Shown here: positions 23,632 through 32,461 of the stretch, piece after piece
Numbering within the stretch: the first letter of the stretch is position 1
Layout of the letters: each line of letters begins with the position of its first letter
Source: Flavonifractor sp052065355
Lineage (GTDB): Bacteria; Bacillota; Clostridia; Oscillospirales; Oscillospiraceae
Length of the DNA: 64,000 nucleotides
Assembly: GCF_052065355.1 (NCBI RefSeq)
Contig: NZ_JBQHUF010000015.1
Span: forward strand, 1-64,000
Direction of reading: 5' to 3'
The notes under the pieces: model-generated
The model's database searches: none
Told to the model about the DNA's origin: nothing
The model's input: the letters and a program-made list of their open reading frames with translations, nothing else
Program-made: the position numbers and the translations under genes

Positions 23632-24831
23632 TCACAATACCCAAGTGGGTTTCTGGTTTTCCTTGTCCCAAACCGGTGACATCTCCCGCAGGTAATTCAC
23701 CACAGCGGGCACTTCGTTCAGCATATAGTCCACATCAGCTTCCGTGTTGTCCGGCCCCAGGGAGATACGCAGGGAGCCGTGGGCGATGGCGTGAGGCAGA
23801 CCGATGGACAGCAGCACATGAGAGGGGTCCAGGGAGGCCGAGGAACAAGCCGAGCCAGAAGAGGCGCAGATGCCCTTGGCGTCCAGATGGAGGAGAAGCG
23901 CCTCTCCCTCCACTCCCTCAAACACAAAGGAGGCGGTACCGGGAAGCCGGTAAGTCAGGCTGCCGGTAGCCTTGGTGTAAGGCAGCTTGGTCAGGCCCTC
24001 GATCAGCTTGTCCCGCAGGGCAGCCAGCCGGACAGACTCAGCAGAGAGATTTTCCACCGCCTCGGTGAGAGCGGCGGCCAGGCCCACGGCCCCGGGCACG
24101 TTCTCAGTACCGGAGCGGCGGCCCTTCTCTTGTCCGCCGCCGTGGATGAGGGGCGGCAGCCGCAGGGGCTTACGCATATACAGCACTCCCACGCCCTTGG
24201 GTCCGCCAAACTTGTGGCCGGACAGGGAGAGCAGATCCACCTGCCACGCTTCCACATCCACCGGGATATGTCCCACTGCCTGGACGGCATCGGTGTGGAA
24301 GAGTACCTTGTGGGCCTTTGCAATGGCACCGATCTCTGCAATAGGCTCAACGGTGCCGATCTCGTTATTGGCTGCCATGACGGAGATCAGAATGGTGTCG
24401 GGGCGGATAGCCGCCTCCACCGCGGCGGGGTCCACCCGCCCTTCCCCGTCCACCGGCAGATAAGTCACCTCGTACCCCTGCTTCTCCAGATACTGGGCGG
24501 TGTGGAGAACAGCATGGTGCTCGATGGCAGTGGTAATGATGTGGCCGGTCTTTTTACCCTTCAGGGCCATCAGTTCAGCCACACCCCGCAGGGCCCAGTT
24601 GTCTGCCTCGGTTCCGCCGGAGGTAAAATAAATTTCCTCCGGCTTGGCATTCAGACAGCGGGCCACAGCGGCGCGGGCTTTCTCCAGGTCACTTTTGGCC
24701 TGCTGGCCAAAGGCATACAAGCTGGAGGGATTACCGTAACCCTGGGTAAAATAAGGAAGCATGGCCTCCAGCGCCTTAGGGGAAAGAGCGGTGGTGGAGG
24801 CGTGGTCGGCGTAGATCATGGTATGGTTCAT
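23632..24831 (-). CDS. iscS: Cysteine desulfurase (NifS/IscS type)
   Basis: A 399-residue PLP enzyme that takes sulfur from cysteine. The start motif YADHASTTALS, Lys207 in SLSGHKFGG (PLP lysine) and Cys329 in ASSGSACSSA (persulfide cysteine) are all present. The first gene of an iscS-iscU unit, with AAAGGAG eight bases before the ATG. Its promoter is nearly consensus and is followed by an ATAGGAATTT sequence identical to half of the cysK operator. This fits control by an Rrf2 protein. A second cysteine desulfurase is encoded near 34 kb. Confidence 0.93.
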   Translation of the reverse strand: MNHTMIYADHASTTALSPKALEAMLPYFTQGYGNPSSLYAFGQQAKSDLEKARAAVARCLNAKPEEIYFTSGGTEADNWALRGVAELMALKGKKTGHIITTAIEHHAVLHTAQYLEKQGYEVTYLPVDGEGRVDPAAVEAAIRPDTILISVMAANNEIGTVEPIAEIGAIAKAHKVLFHTDAVQAVGHIPVDVEAWQVDLLSLSGHKFGGPKGVGVLYMRKPLRLPPLIHGGGQEKGRRSGTENVPGAVGLAAALTEAVENLSAESVRLAALRDKLIEGLTKLPYTKATGSLTYRLPGTASFVFEGVEGEALLLHLDAKGICASSGSACSSASLDPSHVLLSIGLPHAIAHGSLRISLGPDNTEADVDYMLNEVPAVVNYLREMSPVWDKENQKPTWVL

Positions 24832-24856
24832 GGAGCGTGCTCCTTTCTATTTACTA

Positions 24857-24866
24857 AATTCCTATA
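24857..24866 (-). promoter_or_regulatory. Half operator like the cysK palindrome, downstream of the iscS -10
   Basis: AAATTCCTAT (24857-24866) is identical to one arm of the cysK palindrome. The mirrored arm seven bases away is not conserved, so it is a half site. It lies at the start of the iscS transcript, where a bound regulator would block initiation. Confidence 0.45.
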
Positions 24867-24877
24867 TGTTTACTATG

Positions 24878-24906
24878 ATTATAGTCACACAAATTCTGTT
24901 TGTCAA
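24878..24906 (-). promoter_or_regulatory. Promoter of iscS-iscU
   Basis: On the minus strand TTGACA (24901-24906) and TATAAT (24878-24883) are 17 bp apart, a full consensus match. Divergent from the promoter of the AI-2E-type permease gene. Confidence 0.9.
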
Positions 24907-24933
24907 GAAAAACTTTCCGCGACGGTTTTTCCG

Positions 24934-24962
24934 TTGACGGCAAAAGTTGGGGATGCTATATT
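24934..24962 (+). promoter_or_regulatory. Promoter of the AI-2E-type permease gene
   Basis: TTGACG (24934-24939) and TATATT (24957-24962) are 17 bp apart. The promoter is divergent from that of iscS and the two are separated by only about 28 bases. Confidence 0.75.
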
Positions 24963-25006
24963 GAGCGTAAGAAGATATCATGCGAACAAATACAGGAGAC
25001 AACTTT

Positions 25007-26131
25007 ATGGATAAACGGCTGTTCAAAAGTATTTTGCTCATCATCACCTACGCGGTGGTTCTGGTGATGGTGCTGGCCCGGCTGGACGTTGTCGGCTTTG
25101 CACTGGGCCGTCTGCTGGGTCTGTTTCGGCCGCTGATCATCGGTTTTGCTCTGGCCTTCATTCTCAACCGCCCCTGTCACTTCTTTTTCCGGCTGTACAA
25201 TTGCGGCCTGGGGAAAACCAAGGCCGCAGGCGCTGCCCGGCCCCTGGCTGTAGTCACCTCCTACCTGGCCCTGATCGTGGTCATTACCGGGGTGTTCTCC
25301 TTCGTGCTGCCCAAGCTGACGGAAAGTATCCAGACCTTTGCGCTAAACCTCAGCGGCTACATTTCAAATGTTCAGGACTGGATCAATCATCTGGCGGACT
25401 ATCTCCATCTGGATATGGAGGCTCTGGATCTGTCCAGTTTGAACCAAACTCTGGAAAACCTCTTTAAACAGGCCCTTGGCTTCCTGTCCAGTCTGGCGCC
25501 CCAGCTGCTTGAGATCACCACCAGCATTGTCTCGCTGGTGGTCACCGGAGTGCTGGCTCTGGTGTTCTCCATTTATATGCTCTCAGGTAAGGAAAAGCTG
25601 CTGGGCCAGTGCCGCCGGGTGCTGCGGGCCTATGTACCCAAAAAATTCGCCGATCCCATTACCGATGTGATCCATCTGACCTCGGACACCTTTACCCGTT
25701 TTATTACCGGTCAGCTCATTGAGGCCTGCATTCTTGGCGGCCTGTGCACTGTGGGGATGCTGTTCATTCAGCCGGACTACGCCCCCCTCATCGGCGTCAC
25801 TGTAGGCGCCTCCGCCATTATCCCTGTGGCGGGCGCCTATATCGGCGCCATCCTCTCGGCGGTGCTGCTGCTGATGGTCTCCCCCCTGAAGGCTCTGATT
25901 TTCCTGGTCTTTCTAGTCATCCTTCAGCAGATCGAGGGCAATGTGATCTATCCCAAGGTGGTGGGCTCTTCCATCGGCCTGCCCGGCATCTGGGTGCTGG
26001 CCGCCGTCACCGTGGGCGGCGGACTACTGGGGCTGGAGGGCGTCCTGCTCAGCGTGCCGGTGGCCTCGGTGCTGTACACTCTGCTGCGGCGGGACGTGCG
26101 CCGCAGACTGGACCACTCCGGTGAAGCGTAA
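25007..26131 (+). CDS. AI-2E family transporter (PerM/YdbI-like permease)
   Basis: A 374-residue membrane protein with about seven or eight helices in three groups. The family signature is seen late in the protein: FITGQLIEACILGGLCTVGM and GVTVGASAIIPVAGAYIGAI, then LQQIEGNVIYPKVVGSSIGLPGIWVLAAVTVGGGL. Members export autoinducer-2 or act as sodium/proton antiporters; the substrate here is unknown. CAGGAGA precedes the ATG at 25007, so the ATG nine codons earlier is not used. A monocistronic unit with its own promoter and terminator. Confidence 0.88.
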   Translation: MDKRLFKSILLIITYAVVLVMVLARLDVVGFALGRLLGLFRPLIIGFALAFILNRPCHFFFRLYNCGLGKTKAAGAARPLAVVTSYLALIVVITGVFSFVLPKLTESIQTFALNLSGYISNVQDWINHLADYLHLDMEALDLSSLNQTLENLFKQALGFLSSLAPQLLEITTSIVSLVVTGVLALVFSIYMLSGKEKLLGQCRRVLRAYVPKKFADPITDVIHLTSDTFTRFITGQLIEACILGGLCTVGMLFIQPDYAPLIGVTVGASAIIPVAGAYIGAILSAVLLLMVSPLKALIFLVFLVILQQIEGNVIYPKVVGSSIGLPGIWVLAAVTVGGGLLGLEGVLLSVPVASVLYTLLRRDVRRRLDHSGEA

Positions 26132-26150
26132 ATACTTTTATGAACCAACA

Positions 26151-26185
26151 CAAAGAGGCGGCAGATACGATCTGCCGCCTCTTTG
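26151..26185 (+). terminator. Intrinsic terminator after the AI-2E-type permease gene
   Basis: A 15-bp perfect stem (CAAAGAGGCGGCAGA and complement) closes on TACGA. The T-run after it is short, but the stem is strong. Confidence 0.78.
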
Positions 26186-26214
26186 CTCGTTTCTTTCGGA
26201 TATAGCCCCTTCGG

Positions 26215-26244
26215 TTGACAAGGGCGCAGGGGGTGAAATATAAT
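26215..26244 (+). promoter_or_regulatory. Promoter of the adenine deaminase operon
   Basis: TTGACA (26215-26220) and TATAAT (26239-26244) are both consensus, 18 bp apart. The transcript would start near 26251. Confidence 0.85.
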
Positions 26245-26257
26245 AAATCCGATAACT

Positions 26258-26278
26258 GGCGAATTCTGACGATTCGCC
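26258..26278 (+). promoter_or_regulatory. Inverted repeat just upstream of the ade ribosome site
   Basis: GGCGAAT (26258-26264) and ATTCGCC (26272-26278) flank a seven-base loop. It lies at the start of the transcript and could be an operator or an mRNA hairpin near the ribosome site. No known purine riboswitch pattern is seen. Confidence 0.35.
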
Positions 26279-26298
26279 CATAAAGGAGAAGGAAGTCT

Positions 26299-28059
26299 AT
26301 GATGGATAACAGGCTTATCGCAGTGGCTCAGGGGCAGGCTCCCGCTGATGTGATCATCCGTGGCGGCCAGCTGGTCAACGTTCACACTGCAGAGATCTAC
26401 CCCGCCGACATTGCTATCGCCGGAGAGCGCATCGCCGCTGTGGGCAACCTGCCCGAAGGCTGCTGCGGCCCAGACACTAAGATCATCGACGCCGCCGGCA
26501 AGTACCTGGCTCCCGGCTTTATCGACGCCCACATCCACATTGAGAGCAGCATGCTCACCTACACCGAGTTTGCCAAGATGGTGGTCAAGCACGGCACCAC
26601 CGCCGTGGCCAGCGACCTGATGGAGGTCACCATCGTCTCCGGCGTGGAAGGCATGAAGGAAGTGCTGGCCGAGTCCGCCGGCACCCCCGTGAAGCTGTAC
26701 TACCCCGTCCCCGCCTTCATGGAGGAGAACGGCCTTCAGACCACCGGTTCCACCCTCCACACCGCCATGATGGACGAGCTGATCCAGCTGCCCCAGGCCG
26801 TGGGTCTGGCCGAGGTGCTGGTGCCCCCCATCCTGGGCGGCAGCCCCGCCTCCGCCCACATGCTGGAACTGGCGGAGAAGTACCACAAGACCGCTGAGGG
26901 CCACGCCCCCGCCACCTATGACGGAGCGCTGAACGCCTACGCCTCCACCGGCATCAACTCCGACCACGAGTCCACCAACAAGGAGGAGGCTCTCCAGAAG
27001 CTGCGCGCCGGCCTGCATGTGCTGATGCGGGAGGGCTCCGCCTCCACCGACCTGCGTGCCTGCCTAAAGGTGCTCACCGAGAACCACGTGGACGCCCGCC
27101 ACTGCTGCATGGTGTCCGACGACATCGACGCCCTCCACATCAAGGATCTGGGCCACCTGGATCACAAGGTGCGCATCGCCGTGGAGGAGGGTGTGGATCC
27201 GGTGACCGCCATCCAGATGGTCACCCTCAACCCCGCTGAGAGCTTCCGCATCGACAACGAGTGCGGCTCCATCACCCCCGGCAAGTATGCCGACGTGGTG
27301 CTGCTGTCCTCCCTGGAGCAGTGCAAGGTGGAGCAGGTGGTGTCCAAGGGCGAGCTCATCGTGGACAACGGCGCCCTCACCCGGGAGCTGAAGGCTCCCG
27401 CTTACAGCGACAAGCTGCTGGGCACCGTACATATGAACCACGTCACCGGGGACGACCTGGTGCTGAAGGTGGATCCCAAGGCCTCCAAGGCCACCGTCCA
27501 TGTCATCGGTGCCTCCCCCGTGTCCCTGCTCACCGACGACCTCACCGTCACCCTGCCGGTGGTGGACGGCGTGGTGCAGCCTGACGTGGAAAACGACATC
27601 CTGCGCATCGCCTGCGTGGAGCGCTACGGCAAAAACGGCTCCATCGGCCGCGCCTTCATCAAGAATTTTGGTCTGAAGTCCGGCGCCATCGCCATCTCCG
27701 TGGGCCACGACCACCACAACGTCAGCGTGGTGGGTTCCAACCCCGACGACATGGCTCTGGCCGTCAACCGCATTCAGGAGCTCCAGGGCGGCCTGGTGTT
27801 CGTGGACGGCGGCAAGGTCATCGAGGAGATCGCCCTGCCCATCTGCGGCCTGCTGGCCAACGAGCCCGGCGAGGTCATTGCCGAGAAGCTGAGGGCCGTC
27901 ATCGCCGCCATGGCTCAGCGGGGCTGCACCGTTCCCTCCCCCAACGTCACCCTGTCCTTCATCACCCTGATCTTCATCCCCGCGCTGGCCATCTCCGACC
28001 AGGGTCTGTTCGACGTGAGCAAGTTCCAGATCATCGACCCCGTCATCTCGGTGGAATAA
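26299..28059 (+). CDS. ade: Adenine deaminase
   Basis: A 586-residue metal-dependent enzyme that turns adenine into hypoxanthine and ammonia. It has the amidohydrolase metal motif GFIDAHIHIESS at about residues 74-85, typical of adenine deaminase (HIHIESS), then a TIM barrel and the C-terminal beta domain. The family motifs SDHESTNKEEALQKLRAG and SVGHDHHNVSVVGSNPDDM are also present. Length matches B. subtilis AdeC (577). AAAGGAG precedes the ATG. It is followed 13 bases on by a second deaminase of the amidohydrolase superfamily, so the operon probably recycles purines from nucleobases. Confidence 0.95.
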   Translation: MMDNRLIAVAQGQAPADVIIRGGQLVNVHTAEIYPADIAIAGERIAAVGNLPEGCCGPDTKIIDAAGKYLAPGFIDAHIHIESSMLTYTEFAKMVVKHGTTAVASDLMEVTIVSGVEGMKEVLAESAGTPVKLYYPVPAFMEENGLQTTGSTLHTAMMDELIQLPQAVGLAEVLVPPILGGSPASAHMLELAEKYHKTAEGHAPATYDGALNAYASTGINSDHESTNKEEALQKLRAGLHVLMREGSASTDLRACLKVLTENHVDARHCCMVSDDIDALHIKDLGHLDHKVRIAVEEGVDPVTAIQMVTLNPAESFRIDNECGSITPGKYADVVLLSSLEQCKVEQVVSKGELIVDNGALTRELKAPAYSDKLLGTVHMNHVTGDDLVLKVDPKASKATVHVIGASPVSLLTDDLTVTLPVVDGVVQPDVENDILRIACVERYGKNGSIGRAFIKNFGLKSGAIAISVGHDHHNVSVVGSNPDDMALAVNRIQELQGGLVFVDGGKVIEEIALPICGLLANEPGEVIAEKLRAVIAAMAQRGCTVPSPNVTLSFITLIFIPALAISDQGLFDVSKFQIIDPVISVE

Positions 28060-28072
28060 GGAGGCAGCGGCA

Positions 28073-29446
28073 ATGGCTCAGACTTATCTGAAAAATGGTT
28101 ATGTCCTCTCTATGGACGCCAATGACACCGTCTATGACGGCGGCGGCGTGCTGGTGGAGGACGACAAGATCGTCGCCGTAGGCAAGGTGGATCCCGCTCT
28201 GGTCAAGCCCGACGCGGAGGTCATTGAGCTGGGCGGCAAGTACGTCCTGCCCGGCTTCGTCAACACCCACGTCCACACCTCCCAGCAGATCAGCCGGGGC
28301 GTGGGCGACGACGTGGACTTCATCACCTGGCTCCACGACCGGATGTGGCCCTATGAGAGCAACATGACCGAGGAGGACTCCTACGTCTCCACCCTGATGA
28401 CCTCCCTGGAGCTCATCCGCTCCGGCGTCACCTCTTTCGCCGAGCCCGGTGGACAGTTCGTCTCCGGCATGGCCCGGGCCACCAAGGAGTCCGGCCTGCG
28501 GGGCAAGCTGGCCAAGTCCGTCATGGACTGCGGCGACGGTCTGCCCAAGATCTGGCAGCGCACCATGGAGCAGGAGCTGGAGCAGCAGGTGGTCGACCTG
28601 GAAAAGTACCACAACACCGCCGACGGCCGCGTCCAGGTGTGGTTTGGCCTGCGTACCATCTTCAACAACACCGACGAGCTGTGCGTGCGCACCAAGGAGC
28701 TGGCCGACAAGTACGGCGTAGGCATCCACATGCACGTGGCCGAGGCCAAGGAGGAGAAGGAGTACACCTACGCCCGCTGGGGCGAGGGTACCGTCAAGCA
28801 CCTGGAGAACCTGGGCGTGCTGGACAAAAACCTGCTGGCCGTCCACACCGTGTGGCTCAACGACGAGGAGCTGGAGCTCTTCAAGAAGCGGGACGTGAAG
28901 GTGTCCCACAACCCCGCCTCCGCCATGCGGGTGCTGGGCTTCGCCCGCATCCCCAAGATGCTGAACATGGGCATCTGCGTTTCCATCGGCACCGACGGCG
29001 CTTCCTCCTCCAACCACATGGACATGGTGGATGAGATGTGGCTTACCTCCCTGATCCACAAGGGCTGGCGGCTGGATCCCACCGTGGTGCCCGCTCAGGA
29101 CATCCTGCGGATGGCCACCAAGTGGGGTGCCCGTGCTCTGATGGACGAGAACCTGTACGGCTCCCTGGAGGCCGGCAAGAAGGCCGACCTTATCGTCATC
29201 GACCCCCACGGCCCCTCCATGATGCCGGTGAACGACAAGATCGCCGCTCTGGTCACCGCCATGCACTCTGTCAATGTGCAGTCCACCATGTGCGACGGCA
29301 AGTGGCTCATGCGGGATCGGAAGATCCTGGTGCTGGACGAGGAGGCCATCCTGAAGGAGGCCTGCGAGCGCGGCGCCGCCATCTACGACCGGGCGGGCAT
29401 CAAGCTGCCCGACCGCTTCCCCGTGGTGAAGGTAAACCAGGACTGA
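28073..29446 (+). CDS. Amidohydrolase (SsnA/MtaD-like deaminase)
   Basis: A 457-residue enzyme of the ATZ/TRZ and S-adenosylhomocysteine/methylthioadenosine deaminase group. Metal motifs are seen as NTHVHTSQ (about 63-70), HMHVAEA (about 220-226), VHTVWLN with a later SHNPASAMR, and GTDGASSSNHMDM. The substrate is likely an amino- or chloro-substituted purine or similar ring. Its position directly after adenine deaminase supports a purine or nucleoside base. It is not a guanine deaminase by motif alone. GGAGGCAGCGGC gives the ribosome site. Codon use is as in the adenine deaminase gene, consistent with one operon. A strong terminator follows. Confidence 0.87.
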   Translation: MAQTYLKNGYVLSMDANDTVYDGGGVLVEDDKIVAVGKVDPALVKPDAEVIELGGKYVLPGFVNTHVHTSQQISRGVGDDVDFITWLHDRMWPYESNMTEEDSYVSTLMTSLELIRSGVTSFAEPGGQFVSGMARATKESGLRGKLAKSVMDCGDGLPKIWQRTMEQELEQQVVDLEKYHNTADGRVQVWFGLRTIFNNTDELCVRTKELADKYGVGIHMHVAEAKEEKEYTYARWGEGTVKHLENLGVLDKNLLAVHTVWLNDEELELFKKRDVKVSHNPASAMRVLGFARIPKMLNMGICVSIGTDGASSSNHMDMVDEMWLTSLIHKGWRLDPTVVPAQDILRMATKWGARALMDENLYGSLEAGKKADLIVIDPHGPSMMPVNDKIAALVTAMHSVNVQSTMCDGKWLMRDRKILVLDEEAILKEACERGAAIYDRAGIKLPDRFPVVKVNQD

Positions 29447-29454
29447 TCAACAAC

Positions 29455-29498
29455 AAAAAACGGAGCGGTGCAGCTTTGGCTGCACTGCTCCGTTTTTT
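29455..29498. terminator. Bidirectional intrinsic terminator
   Basis: Stem CGGAGCGGTGCAG (29461-29473) with CTGCACTGCTCCG (29480-29492), one wobble pair, with A and T runs at either side. It lies between the convergent deaminase and thiH genes. Confidence 0.88.
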
Positions 29499-29503
29499 AT
29501 TGT

Positions 29504-30766
29504 TTACACATAGAGGTAATCGTTGAGCACAGGCTGGAGGCCCTCGGCGGAGATGTCGGCGTACATGGCTTCAAAGCTGCGATCGTCGCTGATCTCAAAC
29601 TGCTCGTCGCCCTCTGCGCCATCGCTCTCTTTGCCGGTGTATTTGCTCTCATGGTCGCCGATGCCGGTGGAGACCCCAGCGGACACCTTGGTGGCGGCGA
29701 TCTTCACGATGCCGTTGCGGAACTCCGCGCTCTCCCGGGAGGATACGGTGATGCCCGCAAAAGGCAGGAAGATCCGGTAGGCGCACAGCACCTGGCACAG
29801 CTGCCGCTCGTGGACGTCCCGGGGGTTGATTCTGTCGTTGTTGATGATGGGCCGCAACCGGGGACAGGACAGAGACATCTCGGCGTGGGGGTACTTGCGC
29901 TGGAGGTAATAGACGTGCAGGCCGGTGGCCAGGGCATCCTTGCGGAAGTCCGCCAGGCCCAGCAGGGCGGAGAAGCCCACACCCCGCATGCCGCCCATGA
30001 GGGCACGCTCCTGGGCCTCGAAGCGGTAGGGCCACACCCGCTTGTGGCCCATCAGGTGGAGGGTCTCGTACTTGTCGGCGTCATAGGTCTCCTGGAACAC
30101 GGTAACATAGTCGGCGCCGCACTCCCGGAGGTAGCGGTACTCGTCGCTGTTCACCGGGTAGATCTCCAGGCCCACCATGCGAAAATACTTCCGGGCCAGC
30201 TTACAGGCCTCGCCGATGTACTCCACCCCGCTCATGGAACGGCTCTCGCCGGTAAGCAGCAGCACCTCCTCCATACCGGAGGCGGCGATGACCTGCATCT
30301 CGTGCTCGATCTGCTCCTGATTTAGCTTCATCCGCTTGATGTGGTTGTAGCAGTTGAAGCCGCAGTAGATACAGTAGTTCTCGCAGTAGTTGGCGATGTA
30401 CAGCGGGGTGAAGAGGTAGACCGTATTGCCGAAGTGCTTCCGGGTCTCCAGCCGGGCCCGCTGGGCCATCCGCTCCAGATAGGGCTCCGCCGCCGGAGAG
30501 AGGAGGGCTTTGAAATCCTCGATGGAGCAGGTCTCGTGGTTCAGAGCCGCCTCCACCTCCCGGGCGGTGTACCGCTCCGGGTCGTAGTCGTTCATATGGG
30601 CCAGTACCTTGTCCATCACATCGGACTGGATGCGCTCCATACCGGGGAGGTAGGCCATGTGGTCCGCCCGGCTGGCGGGATCGGTCTCCAGCTGGTGCTT
30701 GCGCTCCAGAGCCTGAGGACTCAGAAACTCCGAATCCACAAAGAACTGATTTTCCTTGTTTTCCAT
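29504..30766 (-). CDS. thiH: 2-iminoacetate synthase, radical SAM
   Basis: A 420-residue radical-SAM enzyme that cleaves tyrosine to make dehydroglycine, used to build the thiazole ring of thiamine in anaerobes. The cluster cysteines are Cys128, Cys132 and Cys135 (NYCENYCIYCGF). The later FNCYNHIKRMKL and the C-terminal BATS-type region (about 280-380) complete the family pattern. ThiH rather than ThiO suits a strict anaerobe. The last gene of thiS-thiF-thiG-thiH; an acidic C-terminal tail (about 360-400) is longer than usual. Confidence 0.94.
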   Translation of the reverse strand: MENKENQFFVDSEFLSPQALERKHQLETDPASRADHMAYLPGMERIQSDVMDKVLAHMNDYDPERYTAREVEAALNHETCSIEDFKALLSPAAEPYLERMAQRARLETRKHFGNTVYLFTPLYIANYCENYCIYCGFNCYNHIKRMKLNQEQIEHEMQVIAASGMEEVLLLTGESRSMSGVEYIGEACKLARKYFRMVGLEIYPVNSDEYRYLRECGADYVTVFQETYDADKYETLHLMGHKRVWPYRFEAQERALMGGMRGVGFSALLGLADFRKDALATGLHVYYLQRKYPHAEMSLSCPRLRPIINNDRINPRDVHERQLCQVLCAYRIFLPFAGITVSSRESAEFRNGIVKIAATKVSAGVSTGIGDHESKYTGKESDGAEGDEQFEISDDRSFEAMYADISAEGLQPVLNDYLYV

Positions 30767-30780
30767 GGTGCGCCCCCCTC

Positions 30781-31563
30781 TCAGTCCCGAAGGAAGCCGG
30801 TAAGGGGGTCGGAGGCAGCGGCCCCCCGGAGCAGCACCCGGCCCAGGCCGGACAGATAGGCCTGACGGCCCGCCTCAATGGCCTTGCGGAAGGCGGAGGC
30901 CATCAGAGGCAGGTCGCCCGCGGTGGCCAGGGCGGTGTTGGCCATGATGGCGGCGGCGCCCATCTCCATAGCCTCGCAGGCCTGGGAGGGTCGGCCGATG
31001 CCGGCGTCCACAATGATGGGCAGGTCGATCTCGTCAATGAGGATCTGTATAAATTCCCGGGTAGCCAGGCCCTTGTTGGAGCCGATGGGAGACGCCAGGG
31101 GCATCACCGCCGCCGCGCCGGCGTTCACCAGATCCCGGGCCGTATTCAGATCCGGGTACATGTAGGGCATGACCACAAAGCCCTCCTTGGCCAAAATCTC
31201 CGTGGCCCGGATGGTCTCCTGGTTGTCGGGCAGCAGATACTTGGTGTCCCGCATGATCTCCACCTTCACAAAGTCACCACAGCCCAGCTCCCGGGCCAGC
31301 CGGGCAATGCGCACCGCCTCGTCGGCGTTCCGGGCGCCGGAGGTGTTGGGCAGGAGGGTGACGCCCTTGGGAATGTAGTCCAGGATATTTTCGTGCTCCT
31401 TGGTATTGGCCCGGCGGACTGCCAGGGTGATGAGCTCCGCTCCCGCGTCCCGGACGGCGGCCTCAATGAGCTGCAGGGAGTACTTCCCGGAGCCCAGGAT
31501 GAAGCGGGACGTAAAGGTGTGGCCGCCGATGACCAGCGGGTCGTTCTTCAGCTGTTCTGTCAT
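30781..31563 (-). CDS. thiG: Thiazole synthase
   Basis: A 260-residue TIM-barrel enzyme that joins deoxyxylulose phosphate, dehydroglycine and ThiS-thiocarboxylate into the thiazole of thiamine. LVIGGHTFTSRFILGSGKY at the N-terminus, LLPNTSGARNADEAVRIARL with the imine region, and DAGIGRPSQACEAMEMGAAA are hallmarks. The frame opens much earlier, but AGGAG lies before the ATG at 31563, giving the standard length, so the long N-terminal extension is rejected. It sits between thiF and thiH. Confidence 0.95.
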   Translation of the reverse strand: MTEQLKNDPLVIGGHTFTSRFILGSGKYSLQLIEAAVRDAGAELITLAVRRANTKEHENILDYIPKGVTLLPNTSGARNADEAVRIARLARELGCGDFVKVEIMRDTKYLLPDNQETIRATEILAKEGFVVMPYMYPDLNTARDLVNAGAAAVMPLASPIGSNKGLATREFIQILIDEIDLPIIVDAGIGRPSQACEAMEMGAAAIMANTALATAGDLPLMASAFRKAIEAGRQAYLSGLGRVLLRGAAASDPLTGFLRD

Positions 31564-31607
31564 AAGTATCTCCTCTTCTTTCTGTATTTGATTGGATGAA
31601 TAGCGTG

Positions 31608-32243
31608 TTAAGGTTCCGTCTCCCCGGCCAGGAGCCGGAGGATCATGTTGGCCTGATGGGCGGCGCACACCGCCACCCTTGCAGACACCAGGCCCAGCCC
31701 GTGGGATACGTCGGAGGTCTCGTCGCCGCACAGGTACAACTTCCCGAACGCCCGCCGGGTGCGGATAGTATTGGCGCTGCCCAGCCCGGCCATACCGGAG
31801 GCGGCAACCAGGGGCTTTTGGGGAAAATGCTCCAGCACGCCGGAAACCAGCATGGCTTTGGCCTCCGGCCGGTCAAAGGCCTCACAAACGATGTCGTCCT
31901 CCGTCAGCAGCTCGGGCAGGTTTTCCTCCGTCACCCGCACCGTGTCTGTTCGCACCTTACAATAGGGAGCGATCCGCTTCAAGGTCTCCGCCAGGGCTTC
32001 CGTTTTGTACCTGCCCAGCTGATCCGCCATGTACTGCTGGCGGTTCAGGTTGGTGAGATCCACCTTGTCAAAGTCAATGAGGTGGAGGGTACCCACCCCC
32101 GCTCGGGCCAGGGCGATGGCCACGTTTGAGCCCAACCCGCCCAGGCCGCAGACCGCCACCCGTCCGGCGTCAAATCTGGCCTGTAGAGCCTGACCGTGGC
32201 GCTCCTCCAGGGCCCGGTGCATCTCTTCTTGTGTGGGGATCAT
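31608..32243 (-). CDS. thiF: Sulfur carrier protein adenylyltransferase
   Basis: A 211-residue E1-like enzyme that adenylates the C-terminus of ThiS so that sulfur can be loaded. The ATP site GLGGLGSNVAIALARAGVG is at about 34-52, followed by LIDFDKVDLTNLNRQQY. It is shorter than E. coli ThiF (251) and has no CxxC zinc pair, as in the ThiF form of Clostridia that lacks the C-terminal part. It lies one base from thiS and upstream of thiG. Confidence 0.92.
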   Translation of the reverse strand: MIPTQEEMHRALEERHGQALQARFDAGRVAVCGLGGLGSNVAIALARAGVGTLHLIDFDKVDLTNLNRQQYMADQLGRYKTEALAETLKRIAPYCKVRTDTVRVTEENLPELLTEDDIVCEAFDRPEAKAMLVSGVLEHFPQKPLVAASGMAGLGSANTIRTRRAFGKLYLCGDETSDVSHGLGLVSARVAVCAAHQANMILRLLAGETEP

Positions 32244-32244
32244 G

Positions 32245-32439
32245 TCAGCCGCCCCCCACGAAGCCCACCACTTCCAGGGCGTCCCCGTCTGTGAGAATGG
32301 TCTCGCCGTAAAGCCGTTTGGGCACGATCTCGCCGTTGCGCTCCACCGCCACCCGGGTCAGGTTGAATCCCGCCTCCGCCAGATAGTCCGCCAGGATTCG
32401 GCCCGCCAGATCAAGCTCCGTTCCGTTGATTCTGACCAC
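32245..32439 (-). CDS. thiS: Sulfur carrier protein ThiS
   Basis: A 64-residue ubiquitin-like carrier. VVRINGTELDL at the start and the EVVGFVGGG ending are typical; the C-terminal glycine becomes a thiocarboxylate. The frame could begin with an ATG eight codons upstream, but AAGGAGG sits eight bases before the GTG at 32439 and the resulting length is standard, so GTG is preferred. It is the first gene of the thi operon and is preceded by a long leader hairpin that ends in six T. Confidence 0.88.
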   Translation of the reverse strand: MVRINGTELDLAGRILADYLAEAGFNLTRVAVERNGEIVPKRLYGETILTDGDALEVVGFVGGG

Positions 32440-32461
32440 GCACTTTTCCTCCTTCAGCAGC

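Noticed and set aside
31564..31731. N-terminal extension of thiG (56 codons)
   Set aside because: It would overlap thiF, has a basic low-complexity composition, and a good ribosome site precedes the internal ATG that gives normal length.
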